Assembly: GCA_025930755.1 (NCBI GenBank)
Contig: JAICOJ010000004.1
Span: 19,654 to 83,653 of the forward strand
DNA length: 64,000 nt
Direction: 5' to 3'
Source of the DNA: Gemmatimonadaceae bacterium
Lineage (GTDB): Bacteria; Gemmatimonadota; Gemmatimonadetes; Gemmatimonadales; Gemmatimonadaceae
The translations under genes were made by a program, and so were the position numbers. Each line of letters begins with the position of its first letter. The first letter of the stretch is position 1. Of the stretch, positions 41,917 to 50,464 are shown piece by piece. The notes under the pieces were generated by a model that was given only the letters and a program-made list of their open reading frames with translations, had not been told where the DNA came from and searched no databases.

Positions 41917-43109
41917 GCGCCGCCCGGCTCCGAGGCGGCGCCCTTGCCTGACGACGCCGGCTTCACCGCCACGGCTCGCTCGATGGGGCGTGATGTCGCC
42001 TTGCGCGCCCGCGGCGGCGTGCGCTCCGGTGCCGACCCGGGGAGCGTGATACGAACGGTCGTGCCTCGTTCGGCATCGCTGTCGATCCCGATCGATCCGC
42101 CGTGCTCCTCGATGATGCGCCGCGCCAGCGCGAGAGCGATGCCGCTTCCCCCCCGGCGCACGGGGGAGAAGATGTCGAACGCGCGGGTCAGCTCCGCAGG
42201 CGGTATGGGCGGTCCGGCATGGGTGATGGCGCAGCGCCACCGTCCGCGAGTCTGCGTTTCCGAGATGAGCTTCAAGTCCGATCCCTGCGGGGCGCCATCG
42301 GCGGCGTGCGCGAGCAGGGTAACGAACGCCTGCGAAAGCTGCGCGGAATCGAGATCGCACGTGGCGTGTTGCTTCGGCCGCTCGCGCGTCACCTGCAGCG
42401 AGCGGCTCTCGAGCACCCCGCGATGCGTCTGAAGCACGTCATCCCACACCCGATCGGGATCACCCGGTTCGAGACGGGGCGCGTGTACGCTTCCGTACTC
42501 GAGCAGATCCGTCACCATGCCGTTCAGCCGCTCTACCTCTCGCAGAATGCGGCCGATGTTCCGCTCGAGCACCGGATCTTCACGGGCCCGAAAGCGCAGG
42601 AGCTGCGCAGCGGATGAGAGACCAAACAGGGGATTGCGAAGCTCATTGGCAATGCCGGTGACGATCGTCGCTGCCGCCTCGAGCTCCTCGCGGTGCTGCA
42701 CGCGGCCGAGGTGGCGCGCGTGCTCGATGGCGACCGCGGCCTCGTCTGCAATCGCCGCCAGCTCACGTTCCGCGCGCGCGAGAATCGCACTCGAATCGAC
42801 GTCTTCCGCGAGCACCACCATCGCGCCGACGAGGCCGGATGGCGCAAGCATCGGCGCGGTGAGCTCCTGTCCGCGAGGTGTGCGATGCATGAGGACGCGT
42901 CCAGCCGCCAGCGCCTCCAGGCCATGCTCGCGCACGCGCTCCTCGAGCGCTTCGCGCTCGGCATCGTATCCGACGGCGTGCGCGATGCGGAGCCGCGTGG
43001 ATCCCTCGTCGGAGATGGCGAACGCGATCGCCTCCGCGCGCATCGTCTGGCGGATGCGGCGCGCGAGCTCCTGCGTCAACCGCTCGAGCTCGAGATCGAA
43101 GACGCTCAT
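41913..43109 (-). CDS. Degenerate histidine-kinase-like protein (pseudokinase)
   Basis: 398 residues with GAF domain (about 15-135), a HisKA-like helix pair (140-210) and an ATPase-like domain (235-360). The H-box that should read AHELRNPL is IANELRNPL: the phospho-accepting His is Asn155. In the ATPase part the N-box Asn is replaced (LLAHAADGA), and the DxGxG box reads THAGPPI; only the GGSGIALALARR region looks kept. It therefore cannot autophosphorylate in the normal way and may have become a signalling scaffold. A Lys/Arg/Ala tail follows. No response regulator is adjacent. ATG start 43109. Confidence 0.85.
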   Translation of the reverse strand: MSVFDLELERLTQELARRIRQTMRAEAIAFAISDEGSTRLRIAHAVGYDAEREALEERVREHGLEALAAGRVLMHRTPRGQELTAPMLAPSGLVGAMVVLAEDVDSSAILARAERELAAIADEAAVAIEHARHLGRVQHREELEAAATIVTGIANELRNPLFGLSSAAQLLRFRAREDPVLERNIGRILREVERLNGMVTDLLEYGSVHAPRLEPGDPDRVWDDVLQTHRGVLESRSLQVTRERPKQHATCDLDSAQLSQAFVTLLAHAADGAPQGSDLKLISETQTRGRWRCAITHAGPPIPPAELTRAFDIFSPVRRGGSGIALALARRIIEEHGGSIGIDSDAERGTTVRITLPGSAPERTPPRARKATSRPIERAVAVKPASSGKGAASEPGGA

Positions 43110-43143
43110 TCAGAGCAGGTCATAACGTTTTGCACTGCGAAGT

Positions 43144-43192
43144 GATCGAGGGCCGGGGCAGGGGTGTCAGGACCCTGCCCCGGCCCTCGATC
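43144..43192 (-). terminator. Perfect 20-bp hairpin between the low-complexity and kinase-like genes
   Basis: A 20-base arm beginning GATCGAGGGCC (43144-43163) pairs without mismatch with 43173-43192, leaving a 9-base loop GTGTCAGGA. No U-run follows on either strand. It most likely ends transcription or shields RNA ends of the minus-strand low-complexity gene. Confidence 0.65.
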
Positions 43193-43207
43193 GAGATCAC
43201 GCTGCGA

Positions 43208-44092
43208 TCAGCGGCGCGAGCGCTTGCGCGCGCCGCCGCGGCCGGGGTTCTTCTTGCCGCGCGTCCGGGCGCCGCCGGCCTTCTTCGCGCTGCCCGTGCG
43301 ACGCTTTGCGCCGCCACTCTTCCGAGCGCCGCCGCCCTTGCGACCGCGGCTGCCGCCGCCGGCCTTGGAGCGCGCGCCGCCAGCTTTCTTCTTGCCACCG
43401 CCGCTCTTCCGGGCACCCGTCTTCGCGGCCGACTTCTTTCTGGCCGAGCCGCCGCTCTTCGCCGCGGACTTGCGAGCGCCGCCGCCGGCTGTGGCTCCGC
43501 CGCCGCCGCTGCGCGAGCTCGTCGCGCCCCCGCCCATCCCTCCCGGCGAGGCCGGACGAGCACCTCCTGCCATACCCGAGGCAGTCATCGATCCGCCGGT
43601 GGTCGTGCCACCACGTGTGGCTCCAGCGCCGCTGCCGCCCCCACCGCCGCTTCCAGGCCTGGAGGCACCGCCCCCTCCGCCCGCTCCTCCCGCCCCACCC
43701 GAACGCGCTGCACCGCCGCCGCCCATCCCCCCGCCCCCGCCCGGACGCGATCCGCCACCTGCACCACCGCCGGCCGCTCCGCCGCCACCTCGCGGCGCGC
43801 CACCCGCGCCGCCACGGCCGGCGCCGCCGCCACGGGGCGTCGCAAACTCCTCTTCCTCCTCTAATTCATCGACTGACCCGGCGTCATCGTCCTCGTCCAG
43901 GTCGTCGTCGTCATCCTCGGCGCTATCCCAGAGGTCGTCGCCGTCGTGTTTCGTCATCCCCCAGCCGCTCCCCTCCTCGTCATCATCGTCGTCGTACGAG
44001 CTCCCGCCACCACCGCCGTAGCCTGGCTCGTCCGAGTCATCATCGCGGTCGGAGAAGAAAAGCTCCTCGTTCGACTCATCACCGCGCCGCAT
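43208..44092 (-). CDS. Low-complexity protein: acidic head, Gly-rich middle, H1-like basic tail
   Basis: 294 residues. Residues 1-85 are Asp/Glu-rich (DDDDDLDEDDDAGS), 86-190 are mostly Gly, Ala, Ser with RGG/GGR motifs, and 195-294 are Lys/Arg/Ala/Gly repeats (KSAAKSGGSARKKSAAK, RGRKGGGARKSGG) like eukaryotic H1 tails. Codon third positions stay GC-biased and the reading frame is open, supporting a real gene, although such sequences can be open on both strands. The charge blocks predict a polyampholyte that could bind nucleic acid and phase-separate; this is an inference. Followed by a 20-bp hairpin. Confidence 0.65.
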   Translation of the reverse strand: MRRGDESNEELFFSDRDDDSDEPGYGGGGGSSYDDDDDEEGSGWGMTKHDGDDLWDSAEDDDDDLDEDDDAGSVDELEEEEEFATPRGGGAGRGGAGGAPRGGGGAAGGGAGGGSRPGGGGGMGGGGAARSGGAGGAGGGGGASRPGSGGGGGSGAGATRGGTTTGGSMTASGMAGGARPASPGGMGGGATSSRSGGGGATAGGGARKSAAKSGGSARKKSAAKTGARKSGGGKKKAGGARSKAGGGSRGRKGGGARKSGGAKRRTGSAKKAGGARTRGKKNPGRGGARKRSRR

Positions 44093-44262
44093 GTCTGCCT
44101 CCTGAGGGTATGTGGTGCGCGACCTCGAAAGTCACGCGGACTGCGCTCGTTCAGTGTGCGGCTGCGCGCTGCACGACATGTGCCTCGTGCGCCGTGCACA
44201 CTGCATCCGCGACGCTGCTATACAACACCCGGGGAGTTCCGTCAAGGCGGGATTGTTTCTCG

Positions 44263-44388
44263 GTACGGCAAAGACGTCGGATTTCAGAATAGAGAATACA
44301 GAATTCAGAAACGGACACGGGGAGCCAAGGTCGGCTCCCCGCGGGTTCTAGCTGAATGTATTCCGAATTCCGTCATCGTTTGCCGTAC
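44263..44388. repeat. Heptamer inverted-repeat element F (GAATTCA) with CGGGGAGCC core
   Basis: Outer arms GTACGGCAAA (44263-44272) and TTTGCCGTAC (44379-44388) pair perfectly. Left inner arm holds five heptamers GATTTCA-GAATAGA-GAATACA-GAATTCA-GAAACGG (44280-44314); the right arm has three degenerate inverted copies. The centre is a 9-bp hairpin CGGGGAGCC/GGCTCCCCG (44318-44341). It fills most of the 325-base gap between the low-complexity gene and the response regulator stop; the rest (44093-44262) shows no other feature. Confidence 0.85.
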
Positions 44389-44417
44389 ACGTCCAATTGA
44401 AACGGCGCGAGCCAGGC

Positions 44418-45533
44418 TCAGCCCTCGATCTCGTCGAGAAAGACGATCGACGCCCCCCGTCCCACGACCGACTTCAGCGCGGCGAAAATTCGCGGGTCGA
44501 GGAGGCGGTTGACGTGCTGCTCCAGCAGCCTCAGCGTGTCTTCCTGCGTCAGCGGCTCGCGGTACGCCCGCTTCGAGGTCAGCGCGTCGAAGGCGTCCGC
44601 GGCGGCCAGGATCTTCCCGCCGATGGAGATCTGCTCGTCCTTGAGGCTGCGCGGGTAGCCCGTCCCGTCGTGGTGCTCGTGATGGTCGTGCACGAAGCGG
44701 AGGGCTTCCCCGATGTGCTTGAGTGGCGCCAGGATCTCCATGCCGATGCGCACGTGGTCCTTGATGTGCGCGAACTCTTCGGGCGTGAGCTTGCCCGGCT
44801 TGTTCAGAATCTCCTCGCGAATGCCGATCTTCCCGACATCGTGGATACGCCCCGCGAGTCGCACATTTTCCACCGTATCGGGGTCGAGACCGAGCTGATC
44901 GGCGATCGAGGCGCCCAACGCAGCGACACGCTGCGAATGGCCCCGCAGGTAGATGTCCTTCGCTTCCATCGCGTTGATCAGCGTCTCGACGATGTTCACC
45001 GTCAACCCGCGCAGCGCCCCCTTTTCGCGCTCCAGCTCGGCGGTGCGCAACGCCACCTCCTCGCGGATGAGACGCTCCACCTTCCGCTGCTCGATGGCCA
45101 ACTCGCGCTTGTGCAGGGCGCGCTCGACGGCTTGCTGCAGATCGACGAGCTCGATCGGCTTCATCAGGTAGTCGTATGCCCCGCGCGAGAGGGCTTCCGT
45201 CGCGGTGGGGGCGTCGTTGACGGCCGTCAGCATCATGATCGCCAGGTCCGGATCGATCTCGAGGGCTTTGGGCACCACCTCGACTCCGCTCATGCCTGGC
45301 ATGCGCACGTCGCAGAGCATGAGCACGAAGCGGTTGCGCTCGAGGTGCTCCAACGCCGCCGGTCCGCTCTCGGCGGTGTGCACGTCGTAGCCGCGCGACT
45401 TCAGGAATTTGCCGAGTGCGAGACGAATGGTTTCCTCGTCGTCGACAACCAGCATGCGTTTGACCCACTCATCACCCGACATGCCGGATGGACGCTGGAC
45501 TCGCGGATTGGGTAGGGTCGAGGTCTCGGTCAT
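44418..45533 (-). CDS. Response regulator with HD-GYP output domain
   Basis: 371 residues. REC domain at 25-145: acid pocket VVDDEE, phospho-acceptor Asp in LCDVRMPGMSG, Thr in MLTAVND and Lys in YLMKPIE. A coiled coil (RKVERLIREEVALRTAELER) links to the HD-GYP domain (170-360) with GHSQRV, IHDVGKIGI and HDHHEHHDGTGYP. Phosphorylation probably controls cyclic di-GMP breakdown. Its ATG overlaps the stop of the large sensor kinase gene upstream (ATGA), making a clear two-component pair. Tail of about 20 residues ends in VFLDEIEG. Confidence 0.95.
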   Translation of the reverse strand: MTETSTLPNPRVQRPSGMSGDEWVKRMLVVDDEETIRLALGKFLKSRGYDVHTAESGPAALEHLERNRFVLMLCDVRMPGMSGVEVVPKALEIDPDLAIMMLTAVNDAPTATEALSRGAYDYLMKPIELVDLQQAVERALHKRELAIEQRKVERLIREEVALRTAELEREKGALRGLTVNIVETLINAMEAKDIYLRGHSQRVAALGASIADQLGLDPDTVENVRLAGRIHDVGKIGIREEILNKPGKLTPEEFAHIKDHVRIGMEILAPLKHIGEALRFVHDHHEHHDGTGYPRSLKDEQISIGGKILAAADAFDALTSKRAYREPLTQEDTLRLLEQHVNRLLDPRIFAALKSVVGRGASIVFLDEIEG

Positions 45534-48500
45534 GAATGCCTGCCAATGTTCGCCGCCGCGGTCGCGCCATCAGCGGCGATCGAAGCGGGAAGGGAAATGC
45601 GGAACGTGGAGCCGGTGCCCACGACGCTCTGCGCCGAGAGGGTGCCGGCGTGTGACTGCATGATGCCGTAGCTGACGCTGAGGCCGAGCCCCGTGCCGGT
45701 GCCTTCCGGCTTGGTGGTAAAAAAAGGCTCGAAGATGCGCTTCTGCACTTCCGGGGTCATCCCGGTACCGGTATCCCTGACCTCGACGACGACCCGGCTG
45801 CCTTCGTTACGGGTGGTGACCGCAAGCTGCCGGACGGGCGTGCTCGCCATCGCATGTTCCGCGTTCACGATGAGATTGAGGAGCACCTGCTGGAGCTGGC
45901 GGTCATCACCGCGCACCGGGGCCAGCGCCGGATCGAGACTGGTCTCGAGGATCACGCCAGTGGATCGCATCCCGTACGCGCGCAGGCGAAGCGTCTGCTC
46001 GACGAGATCGTTCATGTCGACCATCACGCTTCTCGGACCCGTCTTGCGCGCGAAGGCGAGGAGGTCCCGGATGACGGAGACCGCGCGATCGGCCTCGCGT
46101 TTCATGAGCGACACCGATTCTCGCTGTTCACCCGAGAGATCGTCCTCGAGCAGAAGCTGGGCGAACGCGCTGATGCCGGTAAGCGGATTGTTGACCTCGT
46201 GCGCAACGCCCGCGACGAGCTCACCGAGCGCAGCGAGCTTCTCGGACTGCCTGAGCTGCTCGGCCATCCTCCGCTCCTCGGTGAGGTCACGCACGACGAT
46301 GACATGCCCGACACGACGGCGAGTGCCGTCGCGAATCGGGCTCACAATGAGCCAGGCGGGGAAGTCGTTTCCATCCTTGCGGCGCAGCGGGCGCTCGCCC
46401 GCCCAGTGGCCGATCTCATCCATGGCGCGCGCGGCGGCGTTGCGATCCTGCAGGCTCCACAGGTGCACCTGGAAGGTCCCCACGTGCAGACCGACGAGCT
46501 CCTCGGGCGCATACCCGAACTGCGCAGCGGCCGCTCCGTTGGCGTACCGGACGATGAGATCGCGTGAGACGATGAACACGGGCTGCTCCATCGCCTCGAG
46601 CGCTGTCGCGAGCACGCGCCGTCGCTCCTGCTGATGCCGTTCCTCCTCGCGGAGCTGGAGGGTCTCGAGGGCAAGCGCCAGCGGATCGGCGAGACGGCAG
46701 AGCGTCTCGCGAACGTGCATGGGAAGGCCGGTATCGCGCACGAGCAGCTCGCCCCGCGTGCGCTCGCCGGACGAGAGTGGCACGCGAATCGTGCTCGCGT
46801 CATCGGCAGCGGGTGGCGTCCCGCGCGTCGCCACCGTTCGTCGCGCACCGCCGCCAGCGATGAGGTCGATCGTCATGCCGCTCGCGGGACACGCTCCCGC
46901 GACGACGCTCAATACCGCGTCAGCGCCCGCCGCGAGATCGCCCGCCGCCAGGGCGGCGCGCGCCACGGCCGCGGCAAACTGCGCGCGCTCGAGCTCGCGT
47001 CGCTCGGTCTCGAACGCACGGGCGTTGATGATCGCCGTGCCGGCCTGACGCGCGATGAGCATAACGAGGTCGACATCGTCCCAGTCGTACGCCTCCGGGT
47101 CGTAGGACTGCGCTTGAAGCACGCCCAGCGCCCGGTCTCCGTGGAGAATCGGGGCGCTGAGGACGACCGCGACCTCGCCGCGGCCCTCGGTCACGTGGAC
47201 CTGACCAGACCAGCCGGCACGCGAACGCGCGGCCACGTTCGGCTGGCGTGTCAGGAATGCCTGCGTCGTGTTCCCGCTCCCGGGCGGGAAGCGCGGCAGC
47301 GTGCCGGTCTCGATCGGATCGCCGTCGTTGATGCAGTACTCGGGCACGAACACGCCGGCGTCCTCATCGAACGAGAGGAGAACGAAGCAGGGCGAGTCGA
47401 CGACGGATGCCACCGCGGAATAGATCTTGGCATACACCTCGTCGAGCGACACCGCCTCGGAAATGGCTCGCTGAACCTGGGCGACCGCTTCAAAGCGTGC
47501 CGCGCGGCGCTCGAGATCCTCGAACAGTTGAGCGTTGCGCACGGCAAGAGCCACGTGGGTGCCGAAGTCGGTCAGGAGTTGACGCTGCTGGGGCTCGAAG
47601 GTCTGCCCGCGGCAGTATCGGAGTGTCAGCACTCCGCGGGCGCGCCCCTCGATCATCAAGGGCAGAATGGCGCCAGCGTGGATCCCTTTCTCCAGCAGGA
47701 CGTCAACCGCTGGCACAGCCCGGAGCGCCTCCATGTCAGCGATGAACACAGGGCGTCCCGAGCGCATCGCTTCTCCGAGGGGGGTCTCCCAGAACGACTG
47801 CTGCACTGCGCCGGCGGCGTCCTGGCCGGCCCCGTCCTGAAGGGCGATCTCAATGCGGTCCGACCCGGACTCCGTGAGATAGATCCCTACCCCGTCCGCG
47901 TGCAGCGCCTCCCGGGCAATCCGGACGATGTCGGCGAACATGGCGTTGGCGGTGACGTGCCGCGCGAGCGCCTGTGCGTTGGACGCGAGAATGCTCGCGT
48001 GATGCATCGTGCGCGCGGCAGCACGAAACAGACGCGCGTTCTCGATGGCGATCGCGGCGTGGCCCGCCAGCACGAGCAGTAGCTCCTCGTCGCGGTCGTC
48101 GAAGCAGCGGGCGCGATTTCCGACGATGACGATCACCCCGATGGCGCGATCGGCGACGAGGAGCGGAATGGCGATGGCGTTGAAGCGGCCGGGCTCCACA
48201 CGCTGCGCGGTCCACGGCCAGGGGGAATCGGACGCGCCGAGGTCCGACACGCGGAGCGGTGTGCGCGCGCTCAGGCACGCGCCGGCGAAAGAGCCGTTCA
48301 CCGGTACCTCGAGGCAAAGCGCGGGATCTTCGATCCCATAGGTCCCGCTCGCGCGAAGCGCATCGTCTTCAATCACGAGGACCCGCGCGCCCACGCCGCC
48401 CACCAGCTCGGTCGCGGACTGCGCCACGAGCGCGACCACGCGCTCGAGCTCCAGCGACTGGTTGATCCGCTGAATGACCTCCGTGAGCGCGTGCGCATCG

Positions 48501-49348
48501 CGCGCGCTGCGCTCGGCCGCTGCCCGGTGCTGGCGAGCGCGAACGGCCAGCGCAGCGTGGTCGGACAAGCGCTGCAGCAGGACGGCATCCGACGGAAGAA
48601 ACTCGCCGTGCGTCGGATGCTCCGCCACCAGGCGACCGAGCGCGACCCCTTCCACGATCATGGGCGCCACGAGCGTGCATCGCACGCCGACGACGACGCG
48701 CTGCTGCAGCAGCGCAAGCTCACCTAACGTCGACCGGATCTGGGATTGCTCGCCGAGCGTCGTCGCGAGGCTGCCGACGGCGGCGACCGTACGGAAGGTG
48801 GCATCCTCCACGAGCGCCACGGAGCACCCTCCACAGCGGAGCAACGAGCAGGCCCGTTCGGCGAGGGCGCCGAGGGTCGTCTCGATGGGGATCGAGGAAT
48901 CGGCGATCGACTGCGCGACGGTCGCGAGCAGGTCGGACTCCTTGCCCTGCGCGGCGAGCATGGCATCGAGGGTGGCGGTCTCGTCGGACGTGCGGGTGTC
49001 GCGGTCGAGCTCGAGGAGAATGGCGTCGTCGCCTAACGGCGCGACCGATCGGAGCACCGGACCGGCGGCGCGATCGGAGAGCGAAAGTGCCGGCCCATGG
49101 TAGGGAATTCGGTCGCGCATGGCTGCCCGGAGCGCGGACTCGGGTGCCGGCGCGCGCAGTGCCGGCAGCCGGTCCCAGAGCAATGTGCCGAGCGCCTCAT
49201 GGGTGGGGATGCCGGTGAGCTCGGCGAGCGCCCGCGTCCAGCGAACGATGTCCCATCGCGCATCGACGACAACGAGCCCGAGACTCAGCGCATCGAGCTC
49301 GTCGGAGCCGATGACGGTTGAGGCGCCTGGGCGCGCGGAAGGGACCAT
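45530..49348 (-). CDS. Large soluble sensor histidine kinase with PAS and multiple GAF domains
   Basis: 1272 residues, no transmembrane segment. Order: PAS (20-110), about five GAF-type domains (130-285, 290-450, 455-615, 620-790, 800-915), PAS (925-1040, YANGAAAAQFGYAPEELVG), HisKA with AHEVNNPLTGI, and HATPase with LLNLIVNAEHAM, DTGTGM and GTGLGLSVSYGI. All catalytic boxes are intact. The many GAF domains suggest integration of several small ligands or gases; ligands unknown. It overlaps the HD-GYP response regulator, its evident partner, linking input signals to cyclic di-GMP. Confidence 0.95.
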   Translation of the reverse strand: MVPSARPGASTVIGSDELDALSLGLVVVDARWDIVRWTRALAELTGIPTHEALGTLLWDRLPALRAPAPESALRAAMRDRIPYHGPALSLSDRAAGPVLRSVAPLGDDAILLELDRDTRTSDETATLDAMLAAQGKESDLLATVAQSIADSSIPIETTLGALAERACSLLRCGGCSVALVEDATFRTVAAVGSLATTLGEQSQIRSTLGELALLQQRVVVGVRCTLVAPMIVEGVALGRLVAEHPTHGEFLPSDAVLLQRLSDHAALAVRARQHRAAAERSARDAHALTEVIQRINQSLELERVVALVAQSATELVGGVGARVLVIEDDALRASGTYGIEDPALCLEVPVNGSFAGACLSARTPLRVSDLGASDSPWPWTAQRVEPGRFNAIAIPLLVADRAIGVIVIVGNRARCFDDRDEELLLVLAGHAAIAIENARLFRAAARTMHHASILASNAQALARHVTANAMFADIVRIAREALHADGVGIYLTESGSDRIEIALQDGAGQDAAGAVQQSFWETPLGEAMRSGRPVFIADMEALRAVPAVDVLLEKGIHAGAILPLMIEGRARGVLTLRYCRGQTFEPQQRQLLTDFGTHVALAVRNAQLFEDLERRAARFEAVAQVQRAISEAVSLDEVYAKIYSAVASVVDSPCFVLLSFDEDAGVFVPEYCINDGDPIETGTLPRFPPGSGNTTQAFLTRQPNVAARSRAGWSGQVHVTEGRGEVAVVLSAPILHGDRALGVLQAQSYDPEAYDWDDVDLVMLIARQAGTAIINARAFETERRELERAQFAAAVARAALAAGDLAAGADAVLSVVAGACPASGMTIDLIAGGGARRTVATRGTPPAADDASTIRVPLSSGERTRGELLVRDTGLPMHVRETLCRLADPLALALETLQLREEERHQQERRRVLATALEAMEQPVFIVSRDLIVRYANGAAAAQFGYAPEELVGLHVGTFQVHLWSLQDRNAAARAMDEIGHWAGERPLRRKDGNDFPAWLIVSPIRDGTRRRVGHVIVVRDLTEERRMAEQLRQSEKLAALGELVAGVAHEVNNPLTGISAFAQLLLEDDLSGEQRESVSLMKREADRAVSVIRDLLAFARKTGPRSVMVDMNDLVEQTLRLRAYGMRSTGVILETSLDPALAPVRGDDRQLQQVLLNLIVNAEHAMASTPVRQLAVTTRNEGSRVVVEVRDTGTGMTPEVQKRIFEPFFTTKPEGTGTGLGLSVSYGIMQSHAGTLSAQSVVGTGSTFRISLPASIAADGATAAANIGRHS

Positions 49349-49483
49349 GAAGGGACGGCGGGCTCGGAGGGGCGGTCGTGATGCGGCCGGTCGGGCGCTC
49401 CGACCACCGGAATCAGACGAGTCAGCGGAAATCGGTGTAACGATTCAGGGCCGGCTAAGATTCGTCTAATCAAGAGCTTGAGT

Positions 49484-49607
49484 GGTCGAGGTCCTCGAGG
49501 TCGTCGAGGTGATCGAGGAGAGCTTCCGCACCTCGACTCCCTCGAGGACTCGGTCGACAGATCGACCCTCGAACCCTCGCCACCACCCACGGATTCCCGG
49601 ACCTCGA
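49484..49607. repeat. Nonamer-type inverted repeat element G (TCGAGGTNG)
   Basis: Units of nine bases such as GTCCTCGAG-GTCGTCGAG-GTGATCGAG (49491-49517) face CCTCGA-containing inverted units (49530-49607). It lies between the sensor kinase start (49348) and the mqnD stop (49619). The 49349-49483 stretch before it shows no other feature. Period is 9, not 7, so it is related in design but not in unit length to the other elements. Confidence 0.6.
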
Positions 49608-49618
49608 CGACCCCCGCG

Positions 49619-50464
49619 TCAGCCCCCGACGAACTCGACCGTGACTGCGTGCGGGATGACGCCGGCCTTGTGTCCCTCCTCGAGAAGCAGGCGGACGGCG
49701 GCCCGGCCGCGCTCGCCGTAGTCGAGGGTCCACTCGTTGACGTACATGCCGACGAATGTGTCCGCGCGGCGGGGATCGAGGCCCCGAGCGTACTGCATGG
49801 CGTGGTCGAGAGCATTGGCACGATGCTCAAGGCCATACGCTATACTGGCGTGTAAGTGGCTCGATATAGTCGCGATAAGCTCAGCGCCCAAGTCCTTTCT
49901 TATAACATTGCCGCCGAGTGGCAGAGGAAGCCCGGTTTCCTGAAACCACCACTCGCCCATGTCGGCCAGCAGATGAAGCCCGCGATCCTGGAAGGTCAGC
50001 TGTCCTTCGTGAATGAGCAGGCCGGCGTCGACGTCGCCGCGCTCGACGACATCCTCGATCTCGTCGAAGGGGGTGGGGACTGAGACGAAGTCCGGCTGCC
50101 AGAGCTTGAGGGCCAGATAGGCGGTCGTCAGGGTCCCCGGGATGGCGATTCGACTGCCGGCCACTGACTCGCGGGACCGTGGTTCGCGCGCGACGAGCCG
50201 TGGGCCGTACCCGTCGCCCATCGAGGAGCCGTGTGGGAGGAGCGCGTAGCGATCGGCGAGATACGCGTACGCGTGGATGGAGACCGCCGTGACCTCGAGC
50301 TCTCCGCGCAGGGCGCGGCGATTGAGCGTCTCGATGTCCTGCAGCTCGTGCTCGTAGGTGATTCCATTGGTGTCGATCTTCCCCGTGGCGAGCGCGTAGA
50401 ACATGAACGCGTCGTCGGAGTCTGGAGAATGAGCGACGCGAATGAGCCGGCGCGCGGCGCTCAT
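49619..50464 (-). CDS. mqnD: MqnD, 1,4-dihydroxy-6-naphthoate synthase (futalosine menaquinone route)
   Basis: 281 residues of the MqnA/MqnD periplasmic-binding-protein-like fold. It matches MqnD along its length: HSPDSDDAFMFYALATGKID near the start (in many MqnD proteins SPCPNDTF), IETLNRRALRGELEVTAVS, IPGTLTTAYLALKLW, AGLLIHEGQLTFQDRGL, WWFQETGLPLPLGGNV and YVNEWTLDYGERG. It converts cyclic dehypoxanthine futalosine to dihydroxynaphthoate. The other mqn genes are not in the window. The start overlaps the stop of the zinc-ribbon gene (ATGA). The SPDSDD variant of the entry motif is notable. Confidence 0.88.
   Translation of the reverse strand: MSAARRLIRVAHSPDSDDAFMFYALATGKIDTNGITYEHELQDIETLNRRALRGELEVTAVSIHAYAYLADRYALLPHGSSMGDGYGPRLVAREPRSRESVAGSRIAIPGTLTTAYLALKLWQPDFVSVPTPFDEIEDVVERGDVDAGLLIHEGQLTFQDRGLHLLADMGEWWFQETGLPLPLGGNVIRKDLGAELIATISSHLHASIAYGLEHRANALDHAMQYARGLDPRRADTFVGMYVNEWTLDYGERGRAAVRLLLEEGHKAGVIPHAVTVEFVGG

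Noticed and set aside
43130-44292. Plus-strand Pro/Ala-rich frames opposite the low-complexity gene
   Set aside because: They are complements of Gly/Arg codons; acidic and basic blocks on the minus strand make more sense, and the terminator hairpin fits the minus strand.
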